Assembly: GCA_026129905.1 (NCBI GenBank)
Contig: JAHCHE010000001.1
Coordinates: 248,001 to 312,000 of the forward strand
Origin: Bryobacteraceae bacterium
Lineage (GTDB): Bacteria > Acidobacteriota > Terriglobia > Bryobacterales > Bryobacteraceae
DNA: 64,000 nucleotides
Direction: 5' to 3'
The position numbers and the translations under genes are program-made. The stretch's first letter is position 1, and every line of letters starts with the position of its first letter. The notes below the pieces were generated by a model. The model was not told the DNA's origin, did no database searches, and saw only the letters and a program-made list of their open reading frames with translations. Below are positions 34,358-43,858 of the stretch, piece after piece.

Positions 34358-35290
34358 ATGGCGGATCCCCACGGCATGGCTCCTCTCGAGCCCGGCGGCC
34401 TAACGTCCGCCGACGGCCGTCCTCCCGGCCAGGCGCCGGCCCGCCGCGGTCCCGGCGGCAAGCTCGGCCTCGCCCTCAAGCTCGGGGTGTTCGTCTTCCT
34501 CGCCATCGTCGGGCTGATGATCTTCCCGCCGCTGATGTACTTCGCGGCGGATTACGTGGTCGCCGCGGCGCTTGGCTCCTTCGCCGCCGCCGCCGTCGCC
34601 AATGCGCTGGTGCTTCGCATTTACGAGCGCGGACGCCTCGCCGGCATCGGCATGCAGTGGAACACCGCGTCTATGCGAAACGTTCTCGCCGGAATCCTCG
34701 GCGGAGGCGGGGCGGCCGCCCTCATGCTTGGCATTCCCATCCTCGCCGGCGCCGCCCGGTTTACCGCCGACCCGGAATACGTGCCCACCTTCGGCGCGTT
34801 CATCTTCGTCACGGTTGTCCTCCTGTTCGGCGCCGTCGGCGAGGAAATGCTCTTCCGCGGCTACGCCTTTCAGATTCTGCTCCGCGAACTCGGACCATTC
34901 GCCACCATCCTCCCCATCAGCGTCCTGTTCGGCCTGGCCCATTCTTCCAACCTCCACGCCACCCCCCTCGCCATCGTCAACACCGTCGGCTGGGGCATCA
35001 TTCTTGGCGTGGCGTTCCTGCGCAGCGGCGACCTCTGGTTCCCCATCGGCCTCCACTTCGGCTGGAACTGGATACTTCCCGTGTTCGGCGTCAACCTCAG
35101 CGGACATACAATGAAAGTAGCGGGCTATACGATGCAATGGGAGCTCGGCGATATCTGGAGCGGCGGCGCGTACGGTCCGGAGGGCGGCTTTCTGACCACG
35201 TTCATTCTGTTCGCTCTGGCCGCGTATCTCTGGAAAGCTCCCATCGAAGGGCAGACGCCCTTCCTCGCGCGTTCCCGCAGGGAGACCTGA
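34358..35290 (+). CDS. CPBP (Abi) family intramembrane metalloprotease
   Basis: A 310-residue membrane protein. An N-terminal Pro/Gly-rich cytoplasmic part precedes several membrane segments. The four CPBP motifs include GEEMLFRGYAF (EExxxR), ISVLFGLAH (FxxxH) and GLHFGWNWIL (HxxxN). These residues coordinate the catalytic metal. CPBP enzymes act in CAAX-type protein processing or bacteriocin self-immunity. The next gene begins directly after its stop codon. Confidence 0.88.
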   Translation: MADPHGMAPLEPGGLTSADGRPPGQAPARRGPGGKLGLALKLGVFVFLAIVGLMIFPPLMYFAADYVVAAALGSFAAAAVANALVLRIYERGRLAGIGMQWNTASMRNVLAGILGGGGAAALMLGIPILAGAARFTADPEYVPTFGAFIFVTVVLLFGAVGEEMLFRGYAFQILLRELGPFATILPISVLFGLAHSSNLHATPLAIVNTVGWGIILGVAFLRSGDLWFPIGLHFGWNWILPVFGVNLSGHTMKVAGYTMQWELGDIWSGGAYGPEGGFLTTFILFALAAYLWKAPIEGQTPFLARSRRET

Positions 35291-36103
35291 ATGACTTATC
35301 TCGCGTTCTGCCGTACCGGCGCGCTCGTCTTCCTGACGGCCGTCGCCGCCTGGCCTGATTCGGCGCCCAAGCACGAGAAGCTCACCCCCGAGCAGCGCAT
35401 CTGGCTCACCCGTGACCTCACCGCCGAATTCGCCACGGCCAAAGTAATGCTCCCCCGCTCCAAGAAAGCCCTGCCCGTCGAGATCTCCGGCAAAATCGAC
35501 GACGACCGCTGGAACCAGGCCCAGGAAGAGTACGGCCCCGCCGCCCGCGTCGGCGACCTCGTCCAGATCACCAAGGTCGAGTACGAGAAGACGCGCATCC
35601 TTTTCGAGATCAACGGCGGCTTTAAGGGCGGCCGCAAGTGGTATCAGCGCATCCAGGTCTCCGGTTCCACCGGCGTTTCCACGGTCCCGATGGGCGGAAG
35701 CTCCACCGCCCCGGCCGGCACCCAGCTCGCCCTTGTTTTTCCCGAAGGCGTCCCCGCCGTCGAAGCCGCCGACATCAAAAAGTACCTCACCCCGATCCTC
35801 GACTTCGAAAAGCGGAGCGCCACAGAACAATACGTCAAGAGCCTTCCCGCGCCCATCCAGGCCGCGATCGAAGAAAAGCGCGCCACCGAGGGCATGGACC
35901 GCGACATGGTCTTAATCGCCCTTGGCAAGCCCAACCACAAGGTCCGCGAAACCAAGGACGGCGTCGAAGTGGAAGATTGGGTCTACGGCAAGCCTCCCGG
36001 CAAGGTCACCTTCGTCACCTTCCAGGGAGACAAGGTGGTCACCATCCGCGAGCGCTACGCCGGCCTCGGCGGCTCCGTCGCCCCGCCCCTCGAACCCCGC
36101 TGA
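35291..36103 (+). CDS. Secreted protein with BamE/SmpA-like C-terminal domain
   Basis: A 270-residue protein with an N-terminal signal-like segment (GALVFLTAVAAWPDSA). The C-terminus (GMDRDMVLIALGKPNHKVRE, then VEDWVYGKPPGKVTFVTF) has the pattern of the BamE/SmpA fold used in outer-membrane assembly and other envelope proteins. The N-terminal 180 residues are not recognised. ATG 35291 abuts the stop of the CPBP gene. The envelope role is inferred from the C-terminal fold. Confidence 0.68.
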   Translation: MTYLAFCRTGALVFLTAVAAWPDSAPKHEKLTPEQRIWLTRDLTAEFATAKVMLPRSKKALPVEISGKIDDDRWNQAQEEYGPAARVGDLVQITKVEYEKTRILFEINGGFKGGRKWYQRIQVSGSTGVSTVPMGGSSTAPAGTQLALVFPEGVPAVEAADIKKYLTPILDFEKRSATEQYVKSLPAPIQAAIEEKRATEGMDRDMVLIALGKPNHKVRETKDGVEVEDWVYGKPPGKVTFVTFQGDKVVTIRERYAGLGGSVAPPLEPR

Positions 36104-36160
36104 ATCTCCGCCCACGCCCGGCAGCCGTTCGGCCGGAGGCCGCCTGCCGCACGGTAGTGC

Positions 36161-38929
36161 CTAGAAGCTCAGGCGCAGGCCGAACTGGATCTGCCGGGGA
36201 TCGTAGACCGCGGTCGCCCGCCCGAACGTCGGCGCGGTGATCGTGTTGTTTGGCACGGCCCGGTTGGTCCGGTTCAGCGAGTTGAACGCTTCCGCCAGTC
36301 CTTGCAGGCTCCAGTTCTCCGTCAACCGAAACGTGCGGCTCAGCCGGAAGTCGAAGCTGGCGTAGTCGAAGCCCCGGCCGGTGTTCCTCCCGACGCCAAC
36401 CGGCCGGTCGTTCGTGTTGGTATCGCCGTTCCGGTCGAACCCAAGCTGGATGTTGAACGGCAGCCGCGACGTGTAAAGGAACAGCGGCGCCAGTTGCCAG
36501 CCGCGCAGCAACGCGTTGCCGAACGGCGATTCGAGCACGGCGCTCGCTGTAATCCGGTGACGCTGGTCGTTATCCGACCGGCCCCGGTCGTCGCGCAGGT
36601 TGAAGTTGTCCTGCGGGGCGCTGAAGAAGAAGTTGCCCACGTCGTCGATGGCCTTCGAGAAGTTGTACGACAGCCGGACGGAGGCTCGCCGGGCCGGCCG
36701 GTACTGCGCCGAAAGCAGCAGCCCGTTGTAGTAGGAGTCGCCCGCCCCTTCGTAGCGCGAGACGTTCCCGTAGCGGGAATCCAGACGGCCCAGGTTCGGA
36801 ACCCCTCGCGCCGCCGCCTCTGCCGCCGTCAGAGTCGGGACGTTGACGTTGCGGGACAGGATCAGGTGCAGCGCGCGCAGCCACTGATAGCCGGCTGAAA
36901 CCGACAGCCCCGCGCCGAGGCGCCGCTCGATCTGAAAGCCGGCCTGGTGCGCGTAGCTGTTCTGGATGCGCGGGTCGATGGTGGTGATGTTGATGTTCAG
37001 CCCGGGCGGGAACGCCTCCGCCTGGAAGGGAAACGCCGGCGCGCCGGCCTGTCCGAACGACAGCAGCGCCACGCGGTACTTGCTCCCGTCCCGTTGGAGC
37101 GCATTCGAGGTTGCCCGCAACGGCACGCGGTCGTAGAACAGGCCGTAGCTCGCCCGGATCACCGTGTTTTCGCCGGGCGACCAGGCGATGCCGAAGCGCG
37201 GCGCGACGTTGTTGTAGTCGGTCTGGATCGGCGAGGTCAGCCATTGGATGTCATAGCGCAGGCCGAGTTGCAGCGTCAGCCGCGGCAGCAGCCGCCACTC
37301 GTCTTGCAGAAAAAACCCGAGGTTGGGATTGGATTGAAACTGGTACGGATCGCCGAACGCCTGCTGGAAAGTCTGATAGCGGCCCGTCTGGAAGTTCGCC
37401 AGGTTCGAGAACGCGTACGCGGCCGCGATCTGGCTCCCCGGGAAATAGATGTTCAGGCGGTTCAACATGAAGTCGGCGCCCGCGCGCAGCGAGTGCGAGC
37501 CGCGGACCATCGAAAGGCTGTCGTTGGCTTGAAACAGGTTGTTCTCGCGGCCAACGGGCGACGTCGTCGAGGCGCCGAAGTTGCCGATGCCGGCGATGTT
37601 CACTGCCGGACCGGTCAGGTCGTTGCCCGGAGCGGCCAGTCTCCCGCGCGCGAACTGGAAACGCGCTTCGTTCACCGTTCGCGGCGACAGGGTCGCCACA
37701 TCGGTCACCGCCACCGTCTGGTCGCGGTTGTCCAGCCGCGTGCCGCGGCTCACGTCGTTCAACCCGCCGACCCCACGCGCATTGGGGCTGCCGATGTCGT
37801 AGAAGCTGTACCGCCAGGCGAGCTGGTTGCCGGCGGATACCTGGTGGTCCATCCGGGCGAAGAAGCTCGACATGTCCCATCCGGTCGCGTACTCGCCGGT
37901 GGTCACTCGCGGTCCCCGGTACGCCGGGTTGGCCGCCAGCGCCGCGTTGATCGCCGCGACGTTGGCCGGGGCGATGGTGACAAACCCGGCGGCGTGCCGG
38001 TGCGTCTGCTCGAAATTCGAGAAGAAGAAAGTCTTGTCCCGGCGGATGGGTCCGCCGAGCGAGGCGCCGTACTGCGTCTGCGTCAGCGGATCCTTGCGCG
38101 TCGCCAGCGGGTTCCGCGCGTCGAAACGCTGGTTGCGGACGAAGCCGTAGAGACGCCCGTGCAGTTGATTCGTGCCGGACTTGCTCGTGATGTTCAACAC
38201 CCCGCTGGACGAGCGGCCGAACTCCGCGGTCCCGCCCGCGTTCACCGCCTGAAATTCGCGGATCACTTCCTGGCTGAAAAACGCGCCGGCCAGTCCCGCC
38301 GCGTCGTCGTTCAGCGACAGGCCGTCCAGGACGAAGTTGTTGTTCAGGTTGCGCTGGCTGGAAAACGAGATTCCGGTCCCCGGCACGGCGGACGTTTCGG
38401 CGAACTGCTGCGGCGTGCCGGTGTTGGTGCGCGAAACGCCGGGAACCAGCAGCGCCAGGTCCAGGTAGTTCCGCCCGTTCAGCGGCAGCGAGTCGATCTC
38501 CACCGGCCGCACGAATTCGGAGACCTGTGTGCGAGCCGTCTCCAGCGCCAGCGCGCTCGCGGTAACCTCGATCGATTCGCTCTGGCCCGCCAGCGCCAGC
38601 CGGATCGGCGCCTGGAGCGCCTGTCCCGCGGCAACCGTGAGCGGCCGCGCCACCGGCGAGAACGGCGGATTGTCCACCCTTACTTCGTACTCGCCCGGCG
38701 CGACGTGCAGGAACTGGTAATAGCCTTGCCCGTCGGTCCGGACGCGCGCGGTCTGGTTGCGGTCGAGATTGACCAGCGCGATTTCGATGTCCTCGACGGC
38801 GGCGCCGCTGGCATCCTCGAGCCGGCCGCCCAGCGTGGCCGACGATACCCCCTGTTGCCCCCCGAGCGGCAGGCCGCCCAACAGGACGAAAAAGCCAATG
38901 GAAACGGGCAGTACTCGAAAGCCCTCCAT
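36161..38929 (-). CDS. TonB-dependent receptor with carboxypeptidase-like domain (Oar type)
   Basis: A 922-residue outer-membrane receptor. It has a signal peptide (VSIGFFVLLGGLPLGGQ), a carboxypeptidase-regulatory beta domain (ATLGGRLEDASGAAVEDIEI, GYYQFLHVAPGEYEVRV), a plug (SLPLNGRNYLDLALLVPGVSR) and a long beta-barrel ending in the outer-membrane signature FGLRLSF. GGAGG stands about 10 bases before ATG 38929. Such receptors are numerous in acidobacteria and usually take up carbohydrates, peptides or metals. A Cys-rich gene lies 58 bp upstream on the same strand. Confidence 0.9.
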   Translation of the reverse strand: MEGFRVLPVSIGFFVLLGGLPLGGQQGVSSATLGGRLEDASGAAVEDIEIALVNLDRNQTARVRTDGQGYYQFLHVAPGEYEVRVDNPPFSPVARPLTVAAGQALQAPIRLALAGQSESIEVTASALALETARTQVSEFVRPVEIDSLPLNGRNYLDLALLVPGVSRTNTGTPQQFAETSAVPGTGISFSSQRNLNNNFVLDGLSLNDDAAGLAGAFFSQEVIREFQAVNAGGTAEFGRSSSGVLNITSKSGTNQLHGRLYGFVRNQRFDARNPLATRKDPLTQTQYGASLGGPIRRDKTFFFSNFEQTHRHAAGFVTIAPANVAAINAALAANPAYRGPRVTTGEYATGWDMSSFFARMDHQVSAGNQLAWRYSFYDIGSPNARGVGGLNDVSRGTRLDNRDQTVAVTDVATLSPRTVNEARFQFARGRLAAPGNDLTGPAVNIAGIGNFGASTTSPVGRENNLFQANDSLSMVRGSHSLRAGADFMLNRLNIYFPGSQIAAAYAFSNLANFQTGRYQTFQQAFGDPYQFQSNPNLGFFLQDEWRLLPRLTLQLGLRYDIQWLTSPIQTDYNNVAPRFGIAWSPGENTVIRASYGLFYDRVPLRATSNALQRDGSKYRVALLSFGQAGAPAFPFQAEAFPPGLNINITTIDPRIQNSYAHQAGFQIERRLGAGLSVSAGYQWLRALHLILSRNVNVPTLTAAEAAARGVPNLGRLDSRYGNVSRYEGAGDSYYNGLLLSAQYRPARRASVRLSYNFSKAIDDVGNFFFSAPQDNFNLRDDRGRSDNDQRHRITASAVLESPFGNALLRGWQLAPLFLYTSRLPFNIQLGFDRNGDTNTNDRPVGVGRNTGRGFDYASFDFRLSRTFRLTENWSLQGLAEAFNSLNRTNRAVPNNTITAPTFGRATAVYDPRQIQFGLRLSF

Positions 38930-38987
38930 GGGAACACCCCCTCCACCCTCTGCTTACGGATTCAATGCGCTGCGATGGGCCGCTTGC

Positions 38988-39386
38988 TTACGCGGCCGGA
39001 GGGGGGCGCTCGAAGAGCGCGAACTCGAGTTCCGAGCTGCGATGGCCGGTAAGGTCGACGGCCGCCACCGGCGCGCCGGCCTGCTTGGGTCCCTGGAAGA
39101 CCGCCGCCGGCCACTGCGTCCACGGAAGCGGAGGCTTCACGCTCGGCATCTGCGAGCAGCCCTGGGGACACAGTCGCGCCGCGCGCCACTTCGCGCCGGC
39201 GTCACGGGATTCCGATCGCGCCGTTTTGCAGCAGCACGACTTCATCCGCTTGCAGGCTTCCATCCGGCACGCGCCCTCTTCAGCGCGCGCGATGGAAAAC
39301 CCGACGGCGGCGAACGGAGCGCACAAGGCCAAGCTGAGCGCGAACGTCAACGCGCTGGCCACAGCCTGACTGACTTGTCGCTTCAT
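38988..39386 (-). CDS. Small secreted Cys-rich protein upstream of TonB receptor
   Basis: A protein of about 132 residues. The hydrophobic N-terminal signal (SALTFALSLALCAPFAAVG) is followed by a Cys cluster (ACRMEACKRMKSCCCK, then LCPQGCS), and the C-terminus carries ERPPPAA. The Cys run followed by a proline-rich end recalls small proteins encoded before TonB receptors in Bacteroidota. ATG 39386 is favoured over TTG 39410. It could bind metal for the receptor, but this is inference. Confidence 0.6.
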   Translation of the reverse strand: MKRQVSQAVASALTFALSLALCAPFAAVGFSIARAEEGACRMEACKRMKSCCCKTARSESRDAGAKWRAARLCPQGCSQMPSVKPPLPWTQWPAAVFQGPKQAGAPVAAVDLTGHRSSELEFALFERPPPAA

Positions 39387-39450
39387 TTGCCCAGGAAGGG
39401 AGTGGTTCAAATATACCAGAGCTGGTCCGGCGCTGGCAAACCGCGGTGAG

Positions 39451-39468
39451 TCGGTAGATTCGGTAGAT
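39451..39468 (+). repeat. Tandem TCGGTAGAT repeat
   Basis: The 9-mer TCGGTAGAT occurs twice head to tail (39451-39459 and 39460-39468), between the Cys-rich gene and the ceramidase-like gene. It may be an operator or slippage product. Confidence 0.4.
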
Positions 39469-39532
39469 TCGCGCGATTGGAAAACCCGGCCGCCGGCCTG
39501 TTAGAATGCGGCACGGAGTTCTCACCCGCGAC

Positions 39533-40816
39533 ATGCGCTACGCTTTTGCCGCAGCTCTGCTGCTGACTCTCCTCCCGGTCCGCTCCTTCGGCGAATTTCG
39601 CGCCGGCGCCGCGAAGATCGATATTACGCCCAAGGATTCGCAGTGGCTAATGGGCTATGCGGCGCGGCAGTCGACCGGCGTGCACGACCCGATCTTCCAT
39701 CGCGTCGCGGCTCTGGACGACGGCGCCGTTCAGGTCTATCTGATCGCCTCCGACCTCTGCGTGTTTTCGCCTACCGTCTACGATGAAGTCGCCGCGGACC
39801 TCCGGAAGGAGACCGGCATCGAGCCGCGGCAAGTCTGGTGGGGCGTCACTCATACCCATTCGGCCCCGGAGGTTGGCCCGCCCGGGCTGTACGACGTTCT
39901 GCTCAAGGGACGATCGGAGCACGCGTGGAGCCGCGAGTATCTCGCCCTGGTGAAATCCCGGCTCATCGACGGCGTCAAGGAAGCGCGCGCGCATCTCGCG
40001 CCGGCGCGCATCGCGATCGGGACCGGCATGGCGCGGGCCAATATCAACCGGCGGGCCAGAGACCTGGATGGCACGATCTCGCTTGGCCTCAACCCCGACG
40101 GCCCGGTGGACCGGCAGATCGGCATGATCCGGCTGGAACGCTCGGACGGCTCGCCCATCGCGGTGATCGCCAACTACGCGATGCACGGCACCGCCCTCGG
40201 CGGCCAGTTCGTCCAGATCAGCGGGGATGGCCCCGGAGTGGTCGCCCGCTACGTCGAAGAGAAACTCGGAGCGCCGATGCTCTTCATCAACGGCGCGGCG
40301 GGCAACCTGGCGCCGATCTACACGGTCCAGCCCGACCCGAGGAGCGCCCACCTGGGAGAGTTCCGCGTCCTGTTGGGAGACAAGATTCTCGAGGCAAACG
40401 GCGCGCTCGGTCCAGCGGGCGCCGGGGTGAAGCTGTGGCTTGGCGAGAAGTGGATTGACTCGCCGCGCAAGCCGGATCTCGGCTGGTCGAGCGAACTCGC
40501 CGCGTATGCCGGCAAGACCGCCGGAGGCCTCCACCTGGTGCGCGTTCCCGTCCGGTTCCTGCGCATCAACGATTCGGTTGCGTGGGCAGGCCCGGTGGAA
40601 CTGTTCTGCGAAATCGCCATGCGCGTCCGAAACGAGTCGCCGTTCCGCCACACGTTCTATTTCGGCTACACGAACGGCTGGCTGGGTTACCTCCCCACCG
40701 CGCGGGCCTTCGAGGAAGGAGGTTACGAGCCGCGCACCTCGCCCTTCACCGCCCAGGTGGAACGCGATTTCGGCGACGCCGTAGTGACCTATCTTCACGG
40801 CATCCCGCGGCCGTAA
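39533..40816 (+). CDS. Secreted neutral ceramidase-like protein
   Basis: A protein of about 427 residues with a signal peptide (FAAALLLTLLPVRSFG). The alkaline/neutral ceramidase N-terminal region is recognised by AGAAKIDITPKDSQWLMGYA, the metal-site motif GVTHTHSAPEVG and AIVANYAMHGTALG. ATG 39533 puts the signal at the N-terminus. Neutral ceramidases cleave ceramide in lipids; many bacterial relatives are of uncertain substrate. It is shorter than full-length ceramidases and seems to lack the usual C-terminal Ig-like domain. Confidence 0.85.
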   Translation: MRYAFAAALLLTLLPVRSFGEFRAGAAKIDITPKDSQWLMGYAARQSTGVHDPIFHRVAALDDGAVQVYLIASDLCVFSPTVYDEVAADLRKETGIEPRQVWWGVTHTHSAPEVGPPGLYDVLLKGRSEHAWSREYLALVKSRLIDGVKEARAHLAPARIAIGTGMARANINRRARDLDGTISLGLNPDGPVDRQIGMIRLERSDGSPIAVIANYAMHGTALGGQFVQISGDGPGVVARYVEEKLGAPMLFINGAAGNLAPIYTVQPDPRSAHLGEFRVLLGDKILEANGALGPAGAGVKLWLGEKWIDSPRKPDLGWSSELAAYAGKTAGGLHLVRVPVRFLRINDSVAWAGPVELFCEIAMRVRNESPFRHTFYFGYTNGWLGYLPTARAFEEGGYEPRTSPFTAQVERDFGDAVVTYLHGIPRP

Positions 40817-40843
40817 ACGAGAACCGCGGCCTTGATTCCGGCT

Positions 40844-41413
40844 TCAGGCGCCCGCTTCCAGGCGGATGGCGCGAGGGTGAAGGATCTCGTTTTCCAGCCG
40901 GATGTGCTCCACCAGGTCGGCGTCGAGTTCGCTGAGCGCCTGGAACAACTCGCGGCGATTGGGACACGAGCTGTTCTTCATCGCGTAGCCGTCCGTCAGC
41001 CGGCGCATCTGTTCCAGCGCCTGGTTTCCGCTCTCATGCTCGTGCTCCATCACCGCAATCGGCCCTCTCACCGAGCCGAAACCGGCTCTCGGGGTCTCCT
41101 CGCCGGCCTCCCTCGCCCGGGCGAGCCGCACGATGTGAGGGAACAGTATCATCTCCTCTTTCATCAGGTGGCTTTCGAGTTCGGCCTTTAAGCCGAAGAA
41201 CGTGTTTGCCAGCGTGGGGACGAATCCGCAGATTTCGTCGGGCCGCTTGCCCAGAATACGGTCGAACATGCCCTCGATTCTCGGTAGTTGCTCACGGAGA
41301 AACGCATGGTGCGTTTTCAGAATGTGTCCGATGAGATGCTCCACCGGGGCCGCGCCCCAGTCGGCGTTGGCCGCCGCAGCCGCGCCATCCGTGAATACCG
41401 TTTGTGTTCCCAT
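40844..41413 (-). CDS. Di-iron RIC/YtfE-family protein (hemerythrin-like)
   Basis: A protein of about 189 residues: an N-terminal part (DWGAAPVEHLIGHI) and a hemerythrin-like helical bundle with metal-ligand residues in THHAFLREQLP, SHLMKEEMILFPHI, EHEHESGN and EHIRLENEILHPR. RIC/YtfE repairs iron-sulfur clusters damaged by nitric oxide or oxidants. The short N-terminal ScdA domain seems absent or reduced. ATG 41413 starts the conserved part. It is transcribed divergently from the radical SAM gene. Confidence 0.87.
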   Translation of the reverse strand: MGTQTVFTDGAAAAANADWGAAPVEHLIGHILKTHHAFLREQLPRIEGMFDRILGKRPDEICGFVPTLANTFFGLKAELESHLMKEEMILFPHIVRLARAREAGEETPRAGFGSVRGPIAVMEHEHESGNQALEQMRRLTDGYAMKNSSCPNRRELFQALSELDADLVEHIRLENEILHPRAIRLEAGA

Positions 41414-41496
41414 ACCGCCAAAGTAGCCTCGTACGGCGTGGAAAACAGTGACCGGCGTCACAGCCCTGGCCGCCGTCGCCGGTTTACGCTCGAACT

Positions 41497-42549
41497 ATGG
41501 TGAATTTCAACCACGCGCCGTTCCTGGTCATCTGGGAAGTGACCCAGGCGTGCGACCTCGCCTGCGTTCACTGCCGCGCTTCGGCGGCTCCGCATCGCGA
41601 TCCGGGCGAACTGACGACCGGGGAAGGGTTCGGTCTGCTCGAAGACGTGCGATTGTTCGGCGATCCGTTGATGGTATTCACCGGCGGCGATCCGCTGAAG
41701 CGCGACGACCTATTCGTACTGCTTCGCCGATCGGTCGAGCTTGGGCTTCGGACCACGGTTACGCCGAGCGCGACGCCGTTGCTTACCGAGGGCGCCATCG
41801 AGCGGATCAAGGGCTGCGGCGTGGCGAGGATGGCGTTGAGCCTCGACGGGCCCGACGCGGAATCGCACGACGGTTTCCGGCGCGTGCGCGGGTCGTTCGA
41901 CCGCACGCTGTTCGGCCTGCAGTACGCCCGGCGGATCGGGCTCGACACGCAGGTGAACACCACCGTCACCCGCAGGAACCTGACGCGCCTGGGCGAGATC
42001 GCGGACCGGGTGGCGGACAGCGGCGCCAAACTCTGGAGCGTCTTTTTCCTGGTCGCCACCGGGCGCGCGCAGGCCGACGACGATCTGACCGCCGAGGAGT
42101 ACGAGCGGGTATTCGAATTCCTTTACGAGACGTCGAAAGCCGCGCCGTTCGACATCAAGACCACCGAGGCCCAGCACTACCGGCGATACGTGGCGCAGCG
42201 GAGGAAGGCCGAAGGCAATGGGCGCGCGCGAGCCGAAGCTTCGGACGTGATCCGGCGCCAGGCGGGCATCAACGACGGAAAAGGCTTCGTTTTCATTTCC
42301 CACCGGGGCGAGATTTTCCCGAGCGGATTCCTGCCCGTTTGCGCCGGGAACGTGCGCACCGGCGGGCTCGGAGACACGTACCGGACCGCTCCGTTGTTTC
42401 GCATGCTGCGCTCTTCCGACAGCCTGGAGGGCAAGTGCGGCGAGTGCAATTACCGGAACCTGTGCGGGGGCTCGCGCTCGCGCGCCTATGCATTGACCGG
42501 CAATTACATGGCATCGGACCCGCGCTGCGTCTACCAGCCGGCCTGTTAA
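41497..42549 (+). CDS. Radical SAM/SPASM protein (AhbD/NirJ-like)
   Basis: A 350-residue radical SAM enzyme. The [4Fe-4S] site is C19, C23, C26 in ACDLACVHC. A C-terminal SPASM region carries further cysteines (CGECNYRNLCGGSRSRA, RCVYQPAC) for extra clusters. The length and pattern fit proteins of the heme d1/AhbD-like group that modify tetrapyrroles, or peptide-modifying relatives. The gene points away from the RIC gene with 83 bp between them, so NO or heme metabolism could link them. Confidence 0.85.
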   Translation: MVNFNHAPFLVIWEVTQACDLACVHCRASAAPHRDPGELTTGEGFGLLEDVRLFGDPLMVFTGGDPLKRDDLFVLLRRSVELGLRTTVTPSATPLLTEGAIERIKGCGVARMALSLDGPDAESHDGFRRVRGSFDRTLFGLQYARRIGLDTQVNTTVTRRNLTRLGEIADRVADSGAKLWSVFFLVATGRAQADDDLTAEEYERVFEFLYETSKAAPFDIKTTEAQHYRRYVAQRRKAEGNGRARAEASDVIRRQAGINDGKGFVFISHRGEIFPSGFLPVCAGNVRTGGLGDTYRTAPLFRMLRSSDSLEGKCGECNYRNLCGGSRSRAYALTGNYMASDPRCVYQPAC

Positions 42550-43379
42550 CCGCGAAGACCTTCGAGGTATTTCAGGTTCCGTCGCAGGTCGTTTTCCATC
42601 GAACCGGAGGGCGAATTTGTCTCCAGGTTGGCGAAGCCCTGAAAGCCGATGGCGTGAATGGCATCGAGCACCGCCGGAAAATTGACTTTCCCCGCGCCCA
42701 GGTAGCCCTCGTCTTTGAAATGGAACTGGCAGATCCGGTCTTTGCCCATGCGCCGTATCTCGGCGGGCGCGTCGACGCCGACCCGGTTGGTCGAATTGCC
42801 GACGTCGTAGTAGATTTTGAAGGCCTCTGAACCGACCAGGTCCACGGCGCGCATATTCCCTTCGGCCGACAGCAGGTTTTCGAACCCGAGGATCACGCCG
42901 GCTTTTTCCGCTTCCCGCGCGAGTTCCTTGAACAACCCGGAAACGTACACCAGCTCGTTTGCGTTCAGAACGGAGCACTTGCCGAAGAACACGGTCATGA
43001 GGATGCCGGCATCAAGTTTCCGGGTGATGTCGATCCCCTTCTGAACGAGCTTCGGCGCCAGCGGGTCGTCCTTAAGACAATGCACGTGAAGGATGTCGAT
43101 GTAGGTGGCGTTCAGCGGAATGCCATGCTTCTTCGCTTCGGTGAGATAGCTCGACTGGAGCGCGGCATCGTCCAGCGGGAGCCGGCTTTTGCCCTCCGCC
43201 GGCCGGCCGAGCGTCACCTGGAGTCCCTCGACCCCGAAGCTCTTCGCCGCCGCGACCGCCTCCGGCCTGGAGGACTGTTTCAGCACGCCGTCCATCACGC
43301 CGATCCTGAGGCCCGGCGCCTTCTTCGCCGCCAGCGTGACGGCCGCTCCGGCCGCAAGAAAGCCTCTGCGCGTCAACAT
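42546..43379 (-). CDS. Sugar phosphate isomerase/epimerase (TIM barrel) with Tat signal
   Basis: A 277-residue xylose-isomerase-like TIM-barrel protein. A Tat signal (MLTRRGFLAAGAAVTLAA) starts it. Typical barrel motifs include FGVEGLQVTL, ILGFENLLSAEGN and ICQFHFKDEGYLGAG, with His/Glu/Asp ligands for a metal (FENL, YYDVGN, HFKD). The substrate is unknown. The stop codon overlaps that of the convergent radical SAM gene by 4 bp. Confidence 0.85.
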   Translation of the reverse strand: MLTRRGFLAAGAAVTLAAKKAPGLRIGVMDGVLKQSSRPEAVAAAKSFGVEGLQVTLGRPAEGKSRLPLDDAALQSSYLTEAKKHGIPLNATYIDILHVHCLKDDPLAPKLVQKGIDITRKLDAGILMTVFFGKCSVLNANELVYVSGLFKELAREAEKAGVILGFENLLSAEGNMRAVDLVGSEAFKIYYDVGNSTNRVGVDAPAEIRRMGKDRICQFHFKDEGYLGAGKVNFPAVLDAIHAIGFQGFANLETNSPSGSMENDLRRNLKYLEGLRG

Positions 43380-43534
43380 GGCGCCATGCTAGCATATTGC
43401 GCGGGGGGGTTTACCTCGGCGGGAACCGGCGCGTCACCGAGCGCGGCCGGGGCAAGGTTCCCGTACGAAACCTGGGCAGTCATGGTACGGAAATTCATTG
43501 CCACGGCTAAGGCTGCGTGGGACGATTGTGTCCG

Positions 43535-43858
43535 ATGAACGCCGCCAGTCGTCATGCGTTACCGCTCGGAGGCCTCGCCTTGTGCGCGCTGCTGCTGGGC
43601 CTCGCTTCGCCTTTATCGGCGCAGGAGACTCCGAAACCGAAATGCACGGAAAGGATCCAAGGGCGCTTTTGGCCCGAGGCGGCCAACGACGATCCGAGGC
43701 TTGCCCAAACGCTGGCCCAGACCGGCGAACTCGAGATCTGTTCCGCGGTGAGGTGGCGCTACCGGTGGCAGTCCTTAACCGTGCACATCGAGGACCTGCA
43801 AAAGAAACACGACCGGCGAGCGCGGGCAGCCGGGGATAAGAAGGCGACGACGGACTAA
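43535..43858 (+). CDS. Small secreted protein of unknown function
   Basis: A protein of about 107 residues: signal peptide (LGGLALCALLLGLASPLSA), then a short charged region with PKCTERIQGRFWPEAAND and LEICSAVRWRYRWQSLTVHIEDL, with two cysteines. The end is Lys/Arg-rich. ATG 43535 is the natural signal-peptide start. It ends overlapping by 4 bp the convergent HEAT-repeat gene. No family is recognised. Confidence 0.65.
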   Translation: MNAASRHALPLGGLALCALLLGLASPLSAQETPKPKCTERIQGRFWPEAANDDPRLAQTLAQTGELEICSAVRWRYRWQSLTVHIEDLQKKHDRRARAAGDKKATTD

